From Marinactinospora thermotolerans DSM 45154 (GTDB taxonomy: Bacteria > Actinomycetota > Actinomycetes > Streptosporangiales > Streptosporangiaceae), in assembly GCF_900167435.1 (NCBI RefSeq), contig NZ_FUWS01000002.1, positions 111,924-175,923 on the forward strand: a stretch of 64,000 bases of DNA. The letters run 5' to 3'. Under the pieces are notes generated by a model. It did no database searches. It was not told the origin of the DNA and was given only the letters and a program-made list of their open reading frames with translations. Both the position numbers and the translations under genes were made by a program. Below are positions 44,955 to 53,316 of the stretch, in pieces (within the stretch, counting starts at the first letter, position 1; each line of letters begins with the position of its first letter).

Positions 44955-45449
44955 ATGAGTATCGACGTCGCGAACGAGTCCGGCGTCCCCACCGACGAGA
45001 CGCGGCTGGCCCGGCTGGCCCGTTACGTGCTCGACTCCATGCGGGTCCACCCGCTCGCGGAGTTGTCCATCGTGCTCGTCGACGAGGAGCCGATGGCCGA
45101 GTTGCACGTCCGCTGGATGGACGAACCCGGACCGACCGACGTGCTGTCGTTCCCGATGGACGAACTGCGCCCAGGGGGACCCGGGCGCACCTCCGACCCC
45201 GGTGTCCTCGGCGACGTGATCATCTGTCCGCAGGTGGCCGCCCGCCAGGCCGAGAAGGCCGGTCACCCGACCCAGGACGAGATCGACCTGCTGTGCACCC
45301 ACGGCATCTTGCACCTGCTCGGTTACGACCACGCCGAGCCCGAGGAGCACAAGGAGATGTTCGGGCTCCAGGGTGAACTGCTCGCCGGATGGCGGCACAG
45401 CCTGGAGCAGTCCGTGGCCCAGACGGGGACGGAGGACGGTCCGCGATGA
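44955..45449 (+). CDS. ybeY: Endoribonuclease YbeY
   Basis: A 164-residue zinc metalloprotein for 16S rRNA 3' maturation and ribosome quality control. The metal motif HGILHLLGYDH is intact, preceded by TDVLSFPMDE and LGDVIICP. ATG 44955 (SIDVANESG) is preferred over upstream in-frame starts, which lack similarity. It follows phoH and its stop overlaps the corC start (ATGA). Confidence 0.95.
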   Translation: MSIDVANESGVPTDETRLARLARYVLDSMRVHPLAELSIVLVDEEPMAELHVRWMDEPGPTDVLSFPMDELRPGGPGRTSDPGVLGDVIICPQVAARQAEKAGHPTQDEIDLLCTHGILHLLGYDHAEPEEHKEMFGLQGELLAGWRHSLEQSVAQTGTEDGPR

Positions 45450-46861
45450 CCTCTGGCCATACCGGCCAGGCCGGCCTCGGACCGGCCCTGTCGGCGGCGG
45501 AGCCCGTGACACTCCTGGCCGTCACCGGTCAGGAGGCCGCGGAGCTGGGGCTCGCGTTCGGATGCGCGATCCTGCTGTCGCTGGCCGCCGCCTTCTTCGT
45601 CAGCGTCGAGGTCGCCCTGACCCGGGCGGCGCGCATGGGGGTGGGCGAACTCGTCGGCACCCGTACGGGCCGAGGGGTACGCCGCCTGGAGGACGTCGCG
45701 GCCGATCCGGCGCGCCACCTCAACATGGTGCTGCTGCTGCGGGTGTCCTGCGAGGTGCTGGCGACGCTGGCCCTGGCCGTCGGCTTCGTCGACTGGCTGG
45801 GCCTGGACTGGCTCGCGGTGCTCCTCGCCGCCGTGGTGATGATCCTGGTCAACTACGTGCTGATCAGCGTCACCCCGCGGATCCTGGGCCGGCAGTTCCC
45901 CGCGGCGGTCGCGCTGACCGGTGCCGCCATCGTCCGTCCGGTCACCCGGGTGCTGGGGCCGCTCGCCCAGGCGCTGGTCCTGTTGGGGCAGGCGTTCACC
46001 CCGCGCGGCAAGGGCGAGCGCGAGGGGCCGTTCACCAGCGAGGACGAGCTGCGCAGGCTGGTCGACCTGGCCGAGCGGGGGCACGTGATCGACCCCGAGG
46101 AACGCCAGATGATCCACTCGGTGTTCAAACTCGACGACACGACGGTGCGCGAGGTCATGGTGCCGCGCACCGACATCGTGTTCATCGACCACGACGCCAG
46201 CGTGGACGACGCGCTCTCGCTCGCGCTGCGCAGCGGCTTCTCGCGCATCCCCGTCGCCGGCGAGGACATGGACGACGTGGTCGGCATCGTCTACCTCAAG
46301 GACGTCGTGGCCCGGCTGCGCGACCAGTGGAACGCCGGGCCCGGCGCGCCCGACCAGCACCGGACCGTCCGCGACATCATGCGCGCGGCGACCTACGTGC
46401 CCGACTCCAAGCCGATCGACGAGCTGCTGCGCGACATGCAGCGGCAGCGCATCCACGTCGCGGTCGTCATCGACGAGTACGGCGGGACCGCGGGCCTGGT
46501 GACCATCGAGGACATCGTGGAGGAGATCGTCGGGGAGATCACCGACGAGTACGACGACGAGGTCCCGCCCATCGAACGGCTGGGCGAGGACAAGGCGCGT
46601 GTCACCGCGCGCCTGCCGCTGGGCGAGCTCACCGAGTTGTTCGGGGCCGAGGTGGACGCCCCCGACGTCGAGACGGTGGGAGGACTGCTCGCCTACGTGC
46701 TGGGCCGTGTGCCCATCAGCGGCTCCCAGGCCGTGTACGCCGGTCTGCGGCTCACCGCGGAGGATCCCTCCGGCCGACGCAACCAGACCGCCACGATCCT
46801 GGTCGAGAGGGTGGCCGCGGCCGAGCAGGAGCAGGAGCCGACCCCCAGGGCCGACGCCTGA
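45446..46861 (+). CDS. CorC/HlyC-family membrane protein (CNNM + CBS domains)
   Basis: A 471-residue membrane protein: an N-terminal DUF21/CNNM domain with three to four spans (AELGLAFGCAILLSLAAAFF, LDWLAVLLAAVVMILVNYVL), a CBS pair with REVMVPRTDIVFIDHDAS and HVAVVIDEYGGTAGLVTIED, and a C-terminal CorC_HlyC domain (TVGGLLAYVLGRVPISG). The family takes part in magnesium or divalent-cation efflux; older names call it hemolysin-like. ATG 45446 overlaps the ybeY stop. Confidence 0.94.
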   Translation: MTSGHTGQAGLGPALSAAEPVTLLAVTGQEAAELGLAFGCAILLSLAAAFFVSVEVALTRAARMGVGELVGTRTGRGVRRLEDVAADPARHLNMVLLLRVSCEVLATLALAVGFVDWLGLDWLAVLLAAVVMILVNYVLISVTPRILGRQFPAAVALTGAAIVRPVTRVLGPLAQALVLLGQAFTPRGKGEREGPFTSEDELRRLVDLAERGHVIDPEERQMIHSVFKLDDTTVREVMVPRTDIVFIDHDASVDDALSLALRSGFSRIPVAGEDMDDVVGIVYLKDVVARLRDQWNAGPGAPDQHRTVRDIMRAATYVPDSKPIDELLRDMQRQRIHVAVVIDEYGGTAGLVTIEDIVEEIVGEITDEYDDEVPPIERLGEDKARVTARLPLGELTELFGAEVDAPDVETVGGLLAYVLGRVPISGSQAVYAGLRLTAEDPSGRRNQTATILVERVAAAEQEQEPTPRADA

Positions 46862-46910
46862 GACACCGCGCGACAGCGCGGTGACCGTTTGCGCAGGAGA
46901 CGAGGAAGAC

Positions 46911-47267
46911 GTGACCGAACCGACCCCCACCGCGGCCGAACTCGACCCCGAGGACGCCAAGCTCATCACGCTGGCCCGCTCCTCACGCGCCCGCAACGCC
47001 ACGGCCGAGGGCGCCGCCGTGCGCGACGAGACGGGACGCACCTATGTGGCCACGACCGTGGACCTGCCCTCACTGAAGCTGTCGGCACTACAGGCCGCGG
47101 TCGCCGCCGCCGTCTCCAGCGGCGCGGAGGTGCTTGAGGCCGCCGTCGTGGTGGGCGCGGCCACGGAGCTGTCGCCGGCCGACGCCGCGGTGACCCGTGA
47201 CCTGAAAACCGCGACCGTGGTGCTCAGCGGGCCGGACGGCACGCCCGCGAGCATCACGCGCGCCTGA
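46911..47267 (+). CDS. Cytidine-deaminase-like protein lacking catalytic residues
   Basis: A 118-residue protein from GTG 46911 with GAGGAAGA upstream. Overall it aligns in style with small cytidine deaminases (ARSSRARNATAEGAAVRDETGRTYVATTVD). The catalytic motifs are absent: where the CAE zinc/proton-shuttle box is expected the sequence is LSALQAAV, and no PCxxC follows. It is therefore probably not a deaminase. Its position between corC and era is conserved in actinobacteria; its role is unknown. Confidence 0.75.
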   Translation: MTEPTPTAAELDPEDAKLITLARSSRARNATAEGAAVRDETGRTYVATTVDLPSLKLSALQAAVAAAVSSGAEVLEAAVVVGAATELSPADAAVTRDLKTATVVLSGPDGTPASITRA

Positions 47268-47283
47268 CGAACAGACTGGACTC

Positions 47284-48240
47284 ATGGACGACCTCGACCT
47301 GGAAAAGCTGCGGGTACCGCTGCCCATGCCCTCCTACCCGGAGGGCTTCCGCAGTGGGTTCGCCTGCTTCGTCGGGCGGCCCAACGTGGGCAAATCGACA
47401 CTGATGAACGCGCTGGTCGGCCAGAAGGTGGCCATCACCAGCAACCGGCCGCAGACCACGCGGCGCACCGTGCGTGGGATCGTGCATCGAGACGACGCGC
47501 AGTTGATCATCGTCGACACCCCCGGCCTGCACAAACCGCGCACGCTGCTGGGGGAGCGGCTGGACAGCCTGGTCCGCTCGACACTGGTCGAGGTCGACGT
47601 GATCGCCTTCTGCATCCCCGCCGGTGAGCCCATCGGACGCGGCGACACCTACATCGCCCGCGAACTGGCCGCCCAGCGCGACACCCCGGTCGTCGCGCTG
47701 GTGACCAAGACCGACACCGTCGACCGGGCCCGGGTGAGCGAGCAGCTCCTGGCGGTCTCGCGGCTGGGCGAGTGGGCCGACATCGTCCCGGTGTCGGCCG
47801 CGGCCGGTTTCCAGCTCGACACGGTCGCCGACGTGCTGTGCGGCCACCTGCCGGAGGGACCGCCCCTCTACCCCGACGGTGAGCTGACCGACGAGCCGGA
47901 CGAGATGCTGGTGGCCGAGCTGATTCGCGAGGCGTCCCTGGAGGGGGTGCGCGACGAGCTGCCGCATTCGATCGCGGTGGTGGTCGAGGAGATGGCGCCC
48001 CGCGAGGGCAGGGACCTCATCGACATCTACGCCTCGTTGTACGTCGAGCGCCCGAGCCAGAAGGCGATCGTCATCGGCTCCAAGGGGGCGCGGCTGCGCG
48101 AGGTGGGCTCGCGGGCGCGCGCGCAGATCGAGGCGCTGCTGGGCAGCCGGGTCTACCTCGACCTGAGGGTGCGGGTCGCCAAGGACTGGCAGCGCGATCC
48201 CAAGCAGCTGCGCCGTCTGGGCTTCGACCAGCAGGTGTGA
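47284..48240 (+). CDS. era: GTPase Era
   Basis: A 318-residue GTPase for 30S assembly. Motifs: GRPNVGKSTLMNAL near residues 35-48, DTPGLHKPRTLLGERLD, VTKTD, and the C-terminal KH domain AIVIGSKGARLREVGSRAR. ATG 47284, 16 bp after the deaminase-like gene. Followed by a hairpin facing the convergent regulator gene. Confidence 0.97.
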   Translation: MDDLDLEKLRVPLPMPSYPEGFRSGFACFVGRPNVGKSTLMNALVGQKVAITSNRPQTTRRTVRGIVHRDDAQLIIVDTPGLHKPRTLLGERLDSLVRSTLVEVDVIAFCIPAGEPIGRGDTYIARELAAQRDTPVVALVTKTDTVDRARVSEQLLAVSRLGEWADIVPVSAAAGFQLDTVADVLCGHLPEGPPLYPDGELTDEPDEMLVAELIREASLEGVRDELPHSIAVVVEEMAPREGRDLIDIYASLYVERPSQKAIVIGSKGARLREVGSRARAQIEALLGSRVYLDLRVRVAKDWQRDPKQLRRLGFDQQV

Positions 48241-48250
48241 GGCCACGGGT

Positions 48251-48283
48251 GTGGGGGCGTCGGGCGAGACCCGGCGCCCCCAC
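48251..48283. terminator. Bidirectional terminator between era and allR
   Basis: Arms 48251-48264 and 48270-48283 (14 bp, one mismatch) with a 5-nt loop, between convergent stops. Confidence 0.75.
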
Positions 48284-48285
48284 GC

Positions 48286-49107
48286 TCAATTCTGGTGGTT
48301 GAGGTCGCCGGCCAGGCTGACCGCGGCGCGCTGCACGATCGGCGCGGCCCGGTCCACGAACTCCCAGTTCATCCGCGATTCGGGGCCGGAGATCGAGACC
48401 GCCATCATCGCCGGTCCGCCGAGCACCGGCACGGCCAGGCACCGGACGCCGATCTCCTGTTCGCCGTCATCGATGGCGTACCCGCGTTCCCGGATGCGGG
48501 CGAGCTCCGCCGCGAACGCCTCGGGGGTGGTGATGGTGCGGTCGGTGGCCGCGGGCATACCGGTGCGGCGCACGGTCGCCAGCGCCTCGGCCTCGGGGAG
48601 CTGGGCCAGCAGGGCCTTGCCCACGCCCGCCGAGTGGGGGAGCACCCGCCGGCCCACCTCGGTGAACATCCGCATGGCGTGGGGAGAGGGGACCTGGGCC
48701 ACGTAGACGACCTTGTCGCCGTCGAGCATGGCCAGGTTGGCGGTCTCGCCGAGTTCGTCCACCAGCTGGGCGAGGTGGGGGCGCGCCCAGGTGCCGAGCA
48801 TGCGGGACGCGCTCTCACCGAGCCCGATGAGGCGGGGACCCAGGGCGTAGCGTCGCGACGGGAGCTGGCGGACGTAGCCGTTGCCCAGCAGGGTGCGGAT
48901 GATGCGGTGGATCGTGGGGAGGGGAAGACCGGAGGAGCCGGCGAGCTGGCTCAGTGAGATCTCGCCGCCCGCGTCGGCCATGATCTCCAGCAGGGCGAAG
49001 GCCCGGTCGAGCGACTGGACGCCGCCCGACCGGTTCCTCGACTCGCTCTCCGCACCGGTCCCGCCGGTCGTCGTCTGTGGTGGCGTTGTCAAAGGTGTAG
49101 CTCCCAT
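48286..49107 (-). CDS. allR: IclR-family regulator of purine/allantoin genes (AllR-type)
   Basis: A 273-residue repressor. The N-terminal winged helix begins VQSLDRAFALLEIMADAGG with ISLSQLAGSSGLPLPTIHRI, and the C-terminal IclR effector domain contains HSAGVGKALLAQLPE, EEIG-like DDGEQEIGVRCLAVPV and the end SISGPESRMNWE. ATG 49107. It is divergent from the CitE-like/allB pair. In Streptomyces the allantoin genes are controlled by the IclR-family repressor AllR whose effector is a pathway intermediate; the neighbours and repeated operator sites support the same role here. Confidence 0.88.
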   Translation of the reverse strand: MGATPLTTPPQTTTGGTGAESESRNRSGGVQSLDRAFALLEIMADAGGEISLSQLAGSSGLPLPTIHRIIRTLLGNGYVRQLPSRRYALGPRLIGLGESASRMLGTWARPHLAQLVDELGETANLAMLDGDKVVYVAQVPSPHAMRMFTEVGRRVLPHSAGVGKALLAQLPEAEALATVRRTGMPAATDRTITTPEAFAAELARIRERGYAIDDGEQEIGVRCLAVPVLGGPAMMAVSISGPESRMNWEFVDRAAPIVQRAAVSLAGDLNHQN

Positions 49108-49287
49108 CGCGTGACCACTCCGACCGGCCGTTCCGGCTCACGGCCACTCGGTTCGGAGTTCTCATTCTGCGATACGGAAGCCGAGCCCGCTAATCCCGAT
49201 CGTGGCTCGGTACCGACCGCTGCCATCTGCGGAAGTCCCCTGTGGCGCCCCTTGTTTCGGGAGGCTCCGCCGTACTGCCTCTTGTTG

Positions 49288-49323
49288 TTCCGAATTGTAG
49301 AAGTTAATGTCCGCTATATAGAA
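49288..49323. promoter_or_regulatory. Tandem AllR-type operator, 21-bp phasing
   Basis: TTCCGAATTGTAGAAGTTA at 49288-49306 and GTCCGCTATATAGAAGTTA at 49309-49327 are direct repeats exactly 21 bp apart (two helical turns), 60-100 bp upstream of the CitE-like start. They share the TTCC-N8-GAA pattern with sites before aceB and in the uraD/hyi region. Confidence 0.6.
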
Positions 49324-49385
49324 GTTATCGGTGCCGGGTTCTCTTCGCCCCCGGGCGCCGGTCCACAGCGGAAGGGACATAGACC

Positions 49386-50684
49386 GTGGTTGAGCAGGAC
49401 TCCCTGGCCGGCGCGGCCGACGTGGCCGGTATCGGCCTGTCCGAACTCGGCGACGCCCTCGACACGAGGCTCGCCGACGCCGACGCCCGCCTCCTTCGCG
49501 GCTATCCCGGCGACCGGGGCCGCCGCCAACCGGTCCACACCGTCTACGTCCCCGCCGACGCGATCCGCCCCGGACTCGCCGCCGAATGGGGACGTCGGGC
49601 GCTGGCCTGCCTGGACGAGCACGCCCCCGACACCGCGACCCTCGCCGCGGCCACCGGCCTGGACGAGGCGGCCGTCGCCGACTGCCTGCCCCGGGTCCGG
49701 GCCAAACTCCAGACCGAACCCGTCGAGGACCTGCGCATCGACCTGGAGGACGGTTATGGCGCCCGGCCCGACGAGGAAGAGGACGCCCACGTGACCGCGG
49801 CGGCCGAAGCCCTGTGCGCCGACCTGGCCGAGGGCACGGCCCCGCCCTACTGGGGCATCCGCATGAAGGGGATGGAGTCCGCCGGCCGCAGGCGGGGCCT
49901 GCGCAGCCTCGGACTGTTCCTGCGCACCGTGCTGGAGCGGGCCGGGGGGCTGCCCGACGGGTTGACGCTCACCCTGCCCAAGATCACCGCGGTCGAGCAG
50001 GTCGAGGCGATGGCCTGGCTCACCGCGGAGCTGGAGAAGCGGTTCGGCCTGGCGGAAGGCGACCTCACCTTCGAGCTGCAGATCGAGACGCCGCAGTCCA
50101 TCCTCTCCCACGACGGCGTGGCCGCCGTCGCCCGCATGGTGCACGCGGCGCCCGGCCGGGTCACGGCCCTGCACTACGGCACCTACGACTACAGCGCCGC
50201 CTGCGGGGTCACCGCGGCCTTCCAGAGCATGGCCCATCCGGCCGCCGACCACGCCAAGGCCGTCATGCAGCTCGCCGCCGCCGGAACCGGCGTGTGGCTG
50301 TCCGACGGTTCCACCAACGTGCTCCCGGTCGGTGACACGGCCCAGGTGCACGCCGCCTGGCGGCTGCACGCCGGGCTCGTCCGCCGGTCCCTGGAACGGG
50401 CCTACTACCAGGGCTGGGACCTGCACCCGCATCAGCTGCCGACACGCTACCTGGCCACCTACGCCTTCTACCGCGAGGCGTTCGAGCCCGCCGCCGAACG
50501 CCTCAAGGCCTACCTGGGCGCGGCCGGCGGCGCCATCATGGACGAGCCCGCCACGGCCCAGGCGCTGGCCTCGGCCCTGGTCCGGGGCCTGCACTGCGGG
50601 GCGTTGGGCGACGACGAGGTCGCCGCGGCGGCGGGGGTGTCACGCTCGGAGCTGGAGGGCTTCGCCAACCGCAGGGTGGGCTGA
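49386..50684 (+). CDS. CitE/HpcH-HpaI-like lyase family protein (DUF6986-type) in allantoin operon
   Basis: A 432-residue protein from GTG 49386, 38 bp upstream of allB and apparently in its operon. It shows the CitE-superfamily barrel landmarks: [10 protein letters not shown] (metal-binding acid pair), [23 protein letters not shown] and [14 protein letters not shown]. These enzymes catalyse Mg-dependent C-C bond cleavage or formation, such as malyl-CoA lyase, citrate lyase beta and malate synthase. The protein is distinct from these and its reaction is not established. Homologues are found next to allantoinase in streptomycetes. A role in the ureidoglycolate/glyoxylate step is possible. Confidence 0.8.
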   Translation: MVEQDSLAGAADVAGIGLSELGDALDTRLADADARLLRGYPGDRGRRQPVHTVYVPADAIRPGLAAEWGRRALACLDEHAPDTATLAAATGLDEAAVADCLPRVRAKLQTEPVEDLRIDLEDGYGARPDEEEDAHVTAAAEALCADLAEGTAPPYWGIRMKGMESAGRRRGLRSLGLFLRTVLERAGGLPDGLTLTLPKITAVEQVEAMAWLTAELEKRFGLAEGDLTFELQIETPQSILSHDGVAAVARMVHAAPGRVTALHYGTYDYSAACGVTAAFQSMAHPAADHAKAVMQLAAAGTGVWLSDGSTNVLPVGDTAQVHAAWRLHAGLVRRSLERAYYQGWDLHPHQLPTRYLATYAFYREAFEPAAERLKAYLGAAGGAIMDEPATAQALASALVRGLHCGALGDDEVAAAAGVSRSELEGFANRRVG

Positions 50685-50722
50685 CCGTCAACGAAGGCAA
50701 CCGGACGAGAAAGGCGAGGAAC

Positions 50723-52075
50723 ATGCCGGAGCAGGCCCACGACCTGGTGATACGGGCCCGACGCGCGATCACCCCCGAAGGAGAGCGCGCGATCGCCGTG
50801 GCCGTGCGCGACGGGCGCATCACCGCGATCACCGACTACGACACCCCGCCTGCGGCGGCGCGCACCGTGGAGGTCGCCGCCGACGAGGTGCTGCTTCCCG
50901 GCCTGGTGGACAGCCACGTCCACGTCAACGACCCCGGACGCAGCGAGTGGGAGGGGTTCGCCACCGCCACCCGCGCCGCGGCGGCCGGCGGGGTCACCAC
51001 GATCATCGACATGCCGCTCAACAGCATCCCGCCCACGACAACGGTCGACGGGCTGGAGGCCAAGCGCGCGGTCGCGCGCGGCAACGTCCTCATCGACGTG
51101 GGGTTTTGGGGCGGTGCCGTGCCCGAGAACAGCGGGCCGGCCACGACCAAGGAGCTGCGCGCGTTGCACGAGCAGGGGGTCTACGGCTTCAAGTCGTTCC
51201 TCTCGCCCTCGGGCGTGGATGAGTTCGGTCACCTGTCCCCCGAGGAGTTCCGCGTCGCGGCCGAGGCGATCGGCGAGTTCGGCGGCGTGCTCATCGTGCA
51301 CGCCGAGGATCCCCGCGTGCTCGACGCCGCGCCGCCGGCGTACGGTCGCGACTACGCCTCCTTCCTCGCCTCGCGCCCCGACGAGGCCGAACACGCGGCG
51401 ATCCGGCTGGTCATCGACACCGCGCGGGCCACCGGTACCCGTTGTCACATCCTGCACCTGTCCAGCGCGACGGCGTTGCCGATGATCCGCGCGGCGCGAG
51501 AGGAGGGGGTCCCCCTCACGGTCGAGACGTGCCCGCACTACCTGACGATCGCCGCGGAGGAGGTGCCGGAGGGAGCGACCCAGTTCAAGTGCTGTCCGCC
51601 CATCCGGGGAAGCGCCAACCGCGATCAACTCTGGGAGGCGCTGCGCGAAGGGGTGATCGACTGCATCGTCAGCGACCACTCGCCGAGCACGGTCGACCTG
51701 AAGAACCTCGACACCGGTGACTTCGGGACGGCCTGGGGCGGCATCTCCGGGGTGCAGGTGGGCTTCTCCACGGTGTGGACGGAAGCGTCGGCGCGCGGAT
51801 TCCCCCTCGCCGAGGTCGTCGAGTGGATGGCGCGGCGGCCGGCCGAGATCGCCGGTGTCGACGGCAAGGGCGGGCTGGTCGTCGGCAACGACGCCGACTT
51901 CGCGGTCGTCGCCCCCGACGAGGTGGTGCGTCTGGACGTCGCCGAGCTGCACCACAGGAACCCGATCAGCGCCTACGACGGCCGTCAGGTGCGCGGGGTC
52001 GTGCGCGCCACCTGGTTGCGCGGCGAGCTGGTCGACCCGGCCGAGCCGAAGGGGCGCCTGCTGAGCCGGGGGTGA
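50723..52075 (+). CDS. allB: Allantoinase AllB
   Basis: Hydrolyses allantoin to allantoate. The 450-residue amidohydrolase has [17 protein letters not shown] (metal HxH), [17 protein letters not shown], the carboxylated-Lys segment [22 protein letters not shown], and [10 protein letters not shown] with the catalytic Asp. ATG 50723 with GAGGAA upstream. It follows the CitE-like gene and is opposite in strand to the uricase operon. Dihydropyrimidinase is an alternative of the same fold, but the motifs and neighbours fit allantoinase. Confidence 0.95.
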   Translation: MPEQAHDLVIRARRAITPEGERAIAVAVRDGRITAITDYDTPPAAARTVEVAADEVLLPGLVDSHVHVNDPGRSEWEGFATATRAAAAGGVTTIIDMPLNSIPPTTTVDGLEAKRAVARGNVLIDVGFWGGAVPENSGPATTKELRALHEQGVYGFKSFLSPSGVDEFGHLSPEEFRVAAEAIGEFGGVLIVHAEDPRVLDAAPPAYGRDYASFLASRPDEAEHAAIRLVIDTARATGTRCHILHLSSATALPMIRAAREEGVPLTVETCPHYLTIAAEEVPEGATQFKCCPPIRGSANRDQLWEALREGVIDCIVSDHSPSTVDLKNLDTGDFGTAWGGISGVQVGFSTVWTEASARGFPLAEVVEWMARRPAEIAGVDGKGGLVVGNDADFAVVAPDEVVRLDVAELHHRNPISAYDGRQVRGVVRATWLRGELVDPAEPKGRLLSRG

Positions 52076-52169
52076 CGACGGCCCGAGCGGGCCGGAGTTC
52101 CCGGGGGAGGGCCGCCCGGGGAGCGTCCGGCGGGCCGCCGTGTCCCCGGGCCGGAGCCGTGGCGTGGAA

Positions 52170-53020
52170 CGGGCCGGCCGGAGCGGGGCGGGCAACCGGG
52201 AGCGGGCCGGCTCGCGCGGGTGTCCCCGCGGCACCACGGGCCGGCGCCCCGGCGGCGGCCCGGACCACGAGTCGCCGCCCAGGGCGCGGGCGCGCACCTC
52301 GACGGTGCGCTCCGCGCCGTCCGGCCCGTCGAAGGGCTCCGGGAGACCGTCCCCGGCAGGAGTTCGCGCTGTTCTAGGCGGCAGCGCCTCGCGCACGCCC
52401 ACCCTCGCCCCGCCGCCCGTGGTCGCCGGGGCGACCGCCCCGGCGCCACCTCACCGATCCACACGCGACCCCGGTCGGCCTCCGCGCCGACCGGGGCCGT
52501 ACCCCGCTCCACGGCGGTGCCCAAAGCGGAATCCCGCGACCGCGAGGTCTGGTCGGCCTCGCCGACCGCGATGCGGCCGGATCCCGTTCGCGCCTCGATC
52601 GGACGTGGCACAGCTCGGTTCGGATGTCGCCGGAGGCGGTCCTTAGCCGCGTCGGTCCGCCGGTCTCGCCGGTCCGGATGTCGCCGGAGGCGGTGGTGAC
52701 GTGGGCGCGCTGCCCGGACGTGGCCGGCCCCGACCTCACCGCGGGTGCTCCGCGTGCCGGCAGGCGCCGTGGTCGATCCGCGTCCCGCCATCGCGGGGAC
52801 CAGGCGCACCCCAGCCGAGCCGCTCCGCGCGGTCGAGGCCGGCCGGGACGAGGCGCCGAGGCCGGGCCGGTCCCTCCGGCAGGTCGATGGGGACATCGGT
52901 GGCGGATCCGCCGCCCCGGCCCGCGCCGCGCACGGGCGAGGCCCCGACCGTCACGTCCTGGATTCCAGGAGCCGGTGCACCACCACGGTGCCCGGGGCGA
53001 TGGACTGCGACATCCGGCAG
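52170..53020 (-). pseudogene. Frameshifted DUF4097 (beta-strand repeat adhesin-like) gene
   Basis: On the minus strand, pieces of one DUF4097 protein appear in three frames in order: SATDVPIDLPEG (frame 1), then HVTTASGDIRTGETGGPTRL and RTASGDIRTE, then IEARTGSGRIAVGEADQTS and AEADRGRVWIGEVAPG after a shift near 52610, then AERTVEVRARALGGD after another shift near 52410. A normal gene of this family has these parts in one frame of about 270 codons. Stops and shifts mark it as decayed, or as affected by several sequence errors. Limits are approximate. The 1.2 kb between allB and the permease holds nothing else I recognise. Confidence 0.65.
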
Positions 53021-53316
53021 AACGGAAAAGGCGCGGGGCCTGAGCAGCGTGGCTCCGCCGAGGACGCCGGCGATCCGCCGCAGCGACACCGCCTCCCTCA
53101 AGGGCATCGACCTGTCCACCCACAACGGTCAGGACCTCGACGCCGTATCCGCCGAACCCGACAGCCGCCCACGCGAAACGCTCGACCGGGAAACCCCGGC
53201 CGAGCGTTTCGCCTGAACCGCTCGCGGCCTGATCAACACGGCCACGCGGTGCAGCGCCCCGGGCAATCGCCCGGGACCTCGCCGCAGGGACCGGCACGCG
53301 GAAGGCAGCGCGGTCC

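Noticed and set aside
49386-50684. Second malate synthase
   Set aside because: CitE-superfamily landmarks are present but the malate synthase motif HNLMEDAAT seen in aceB is absent.
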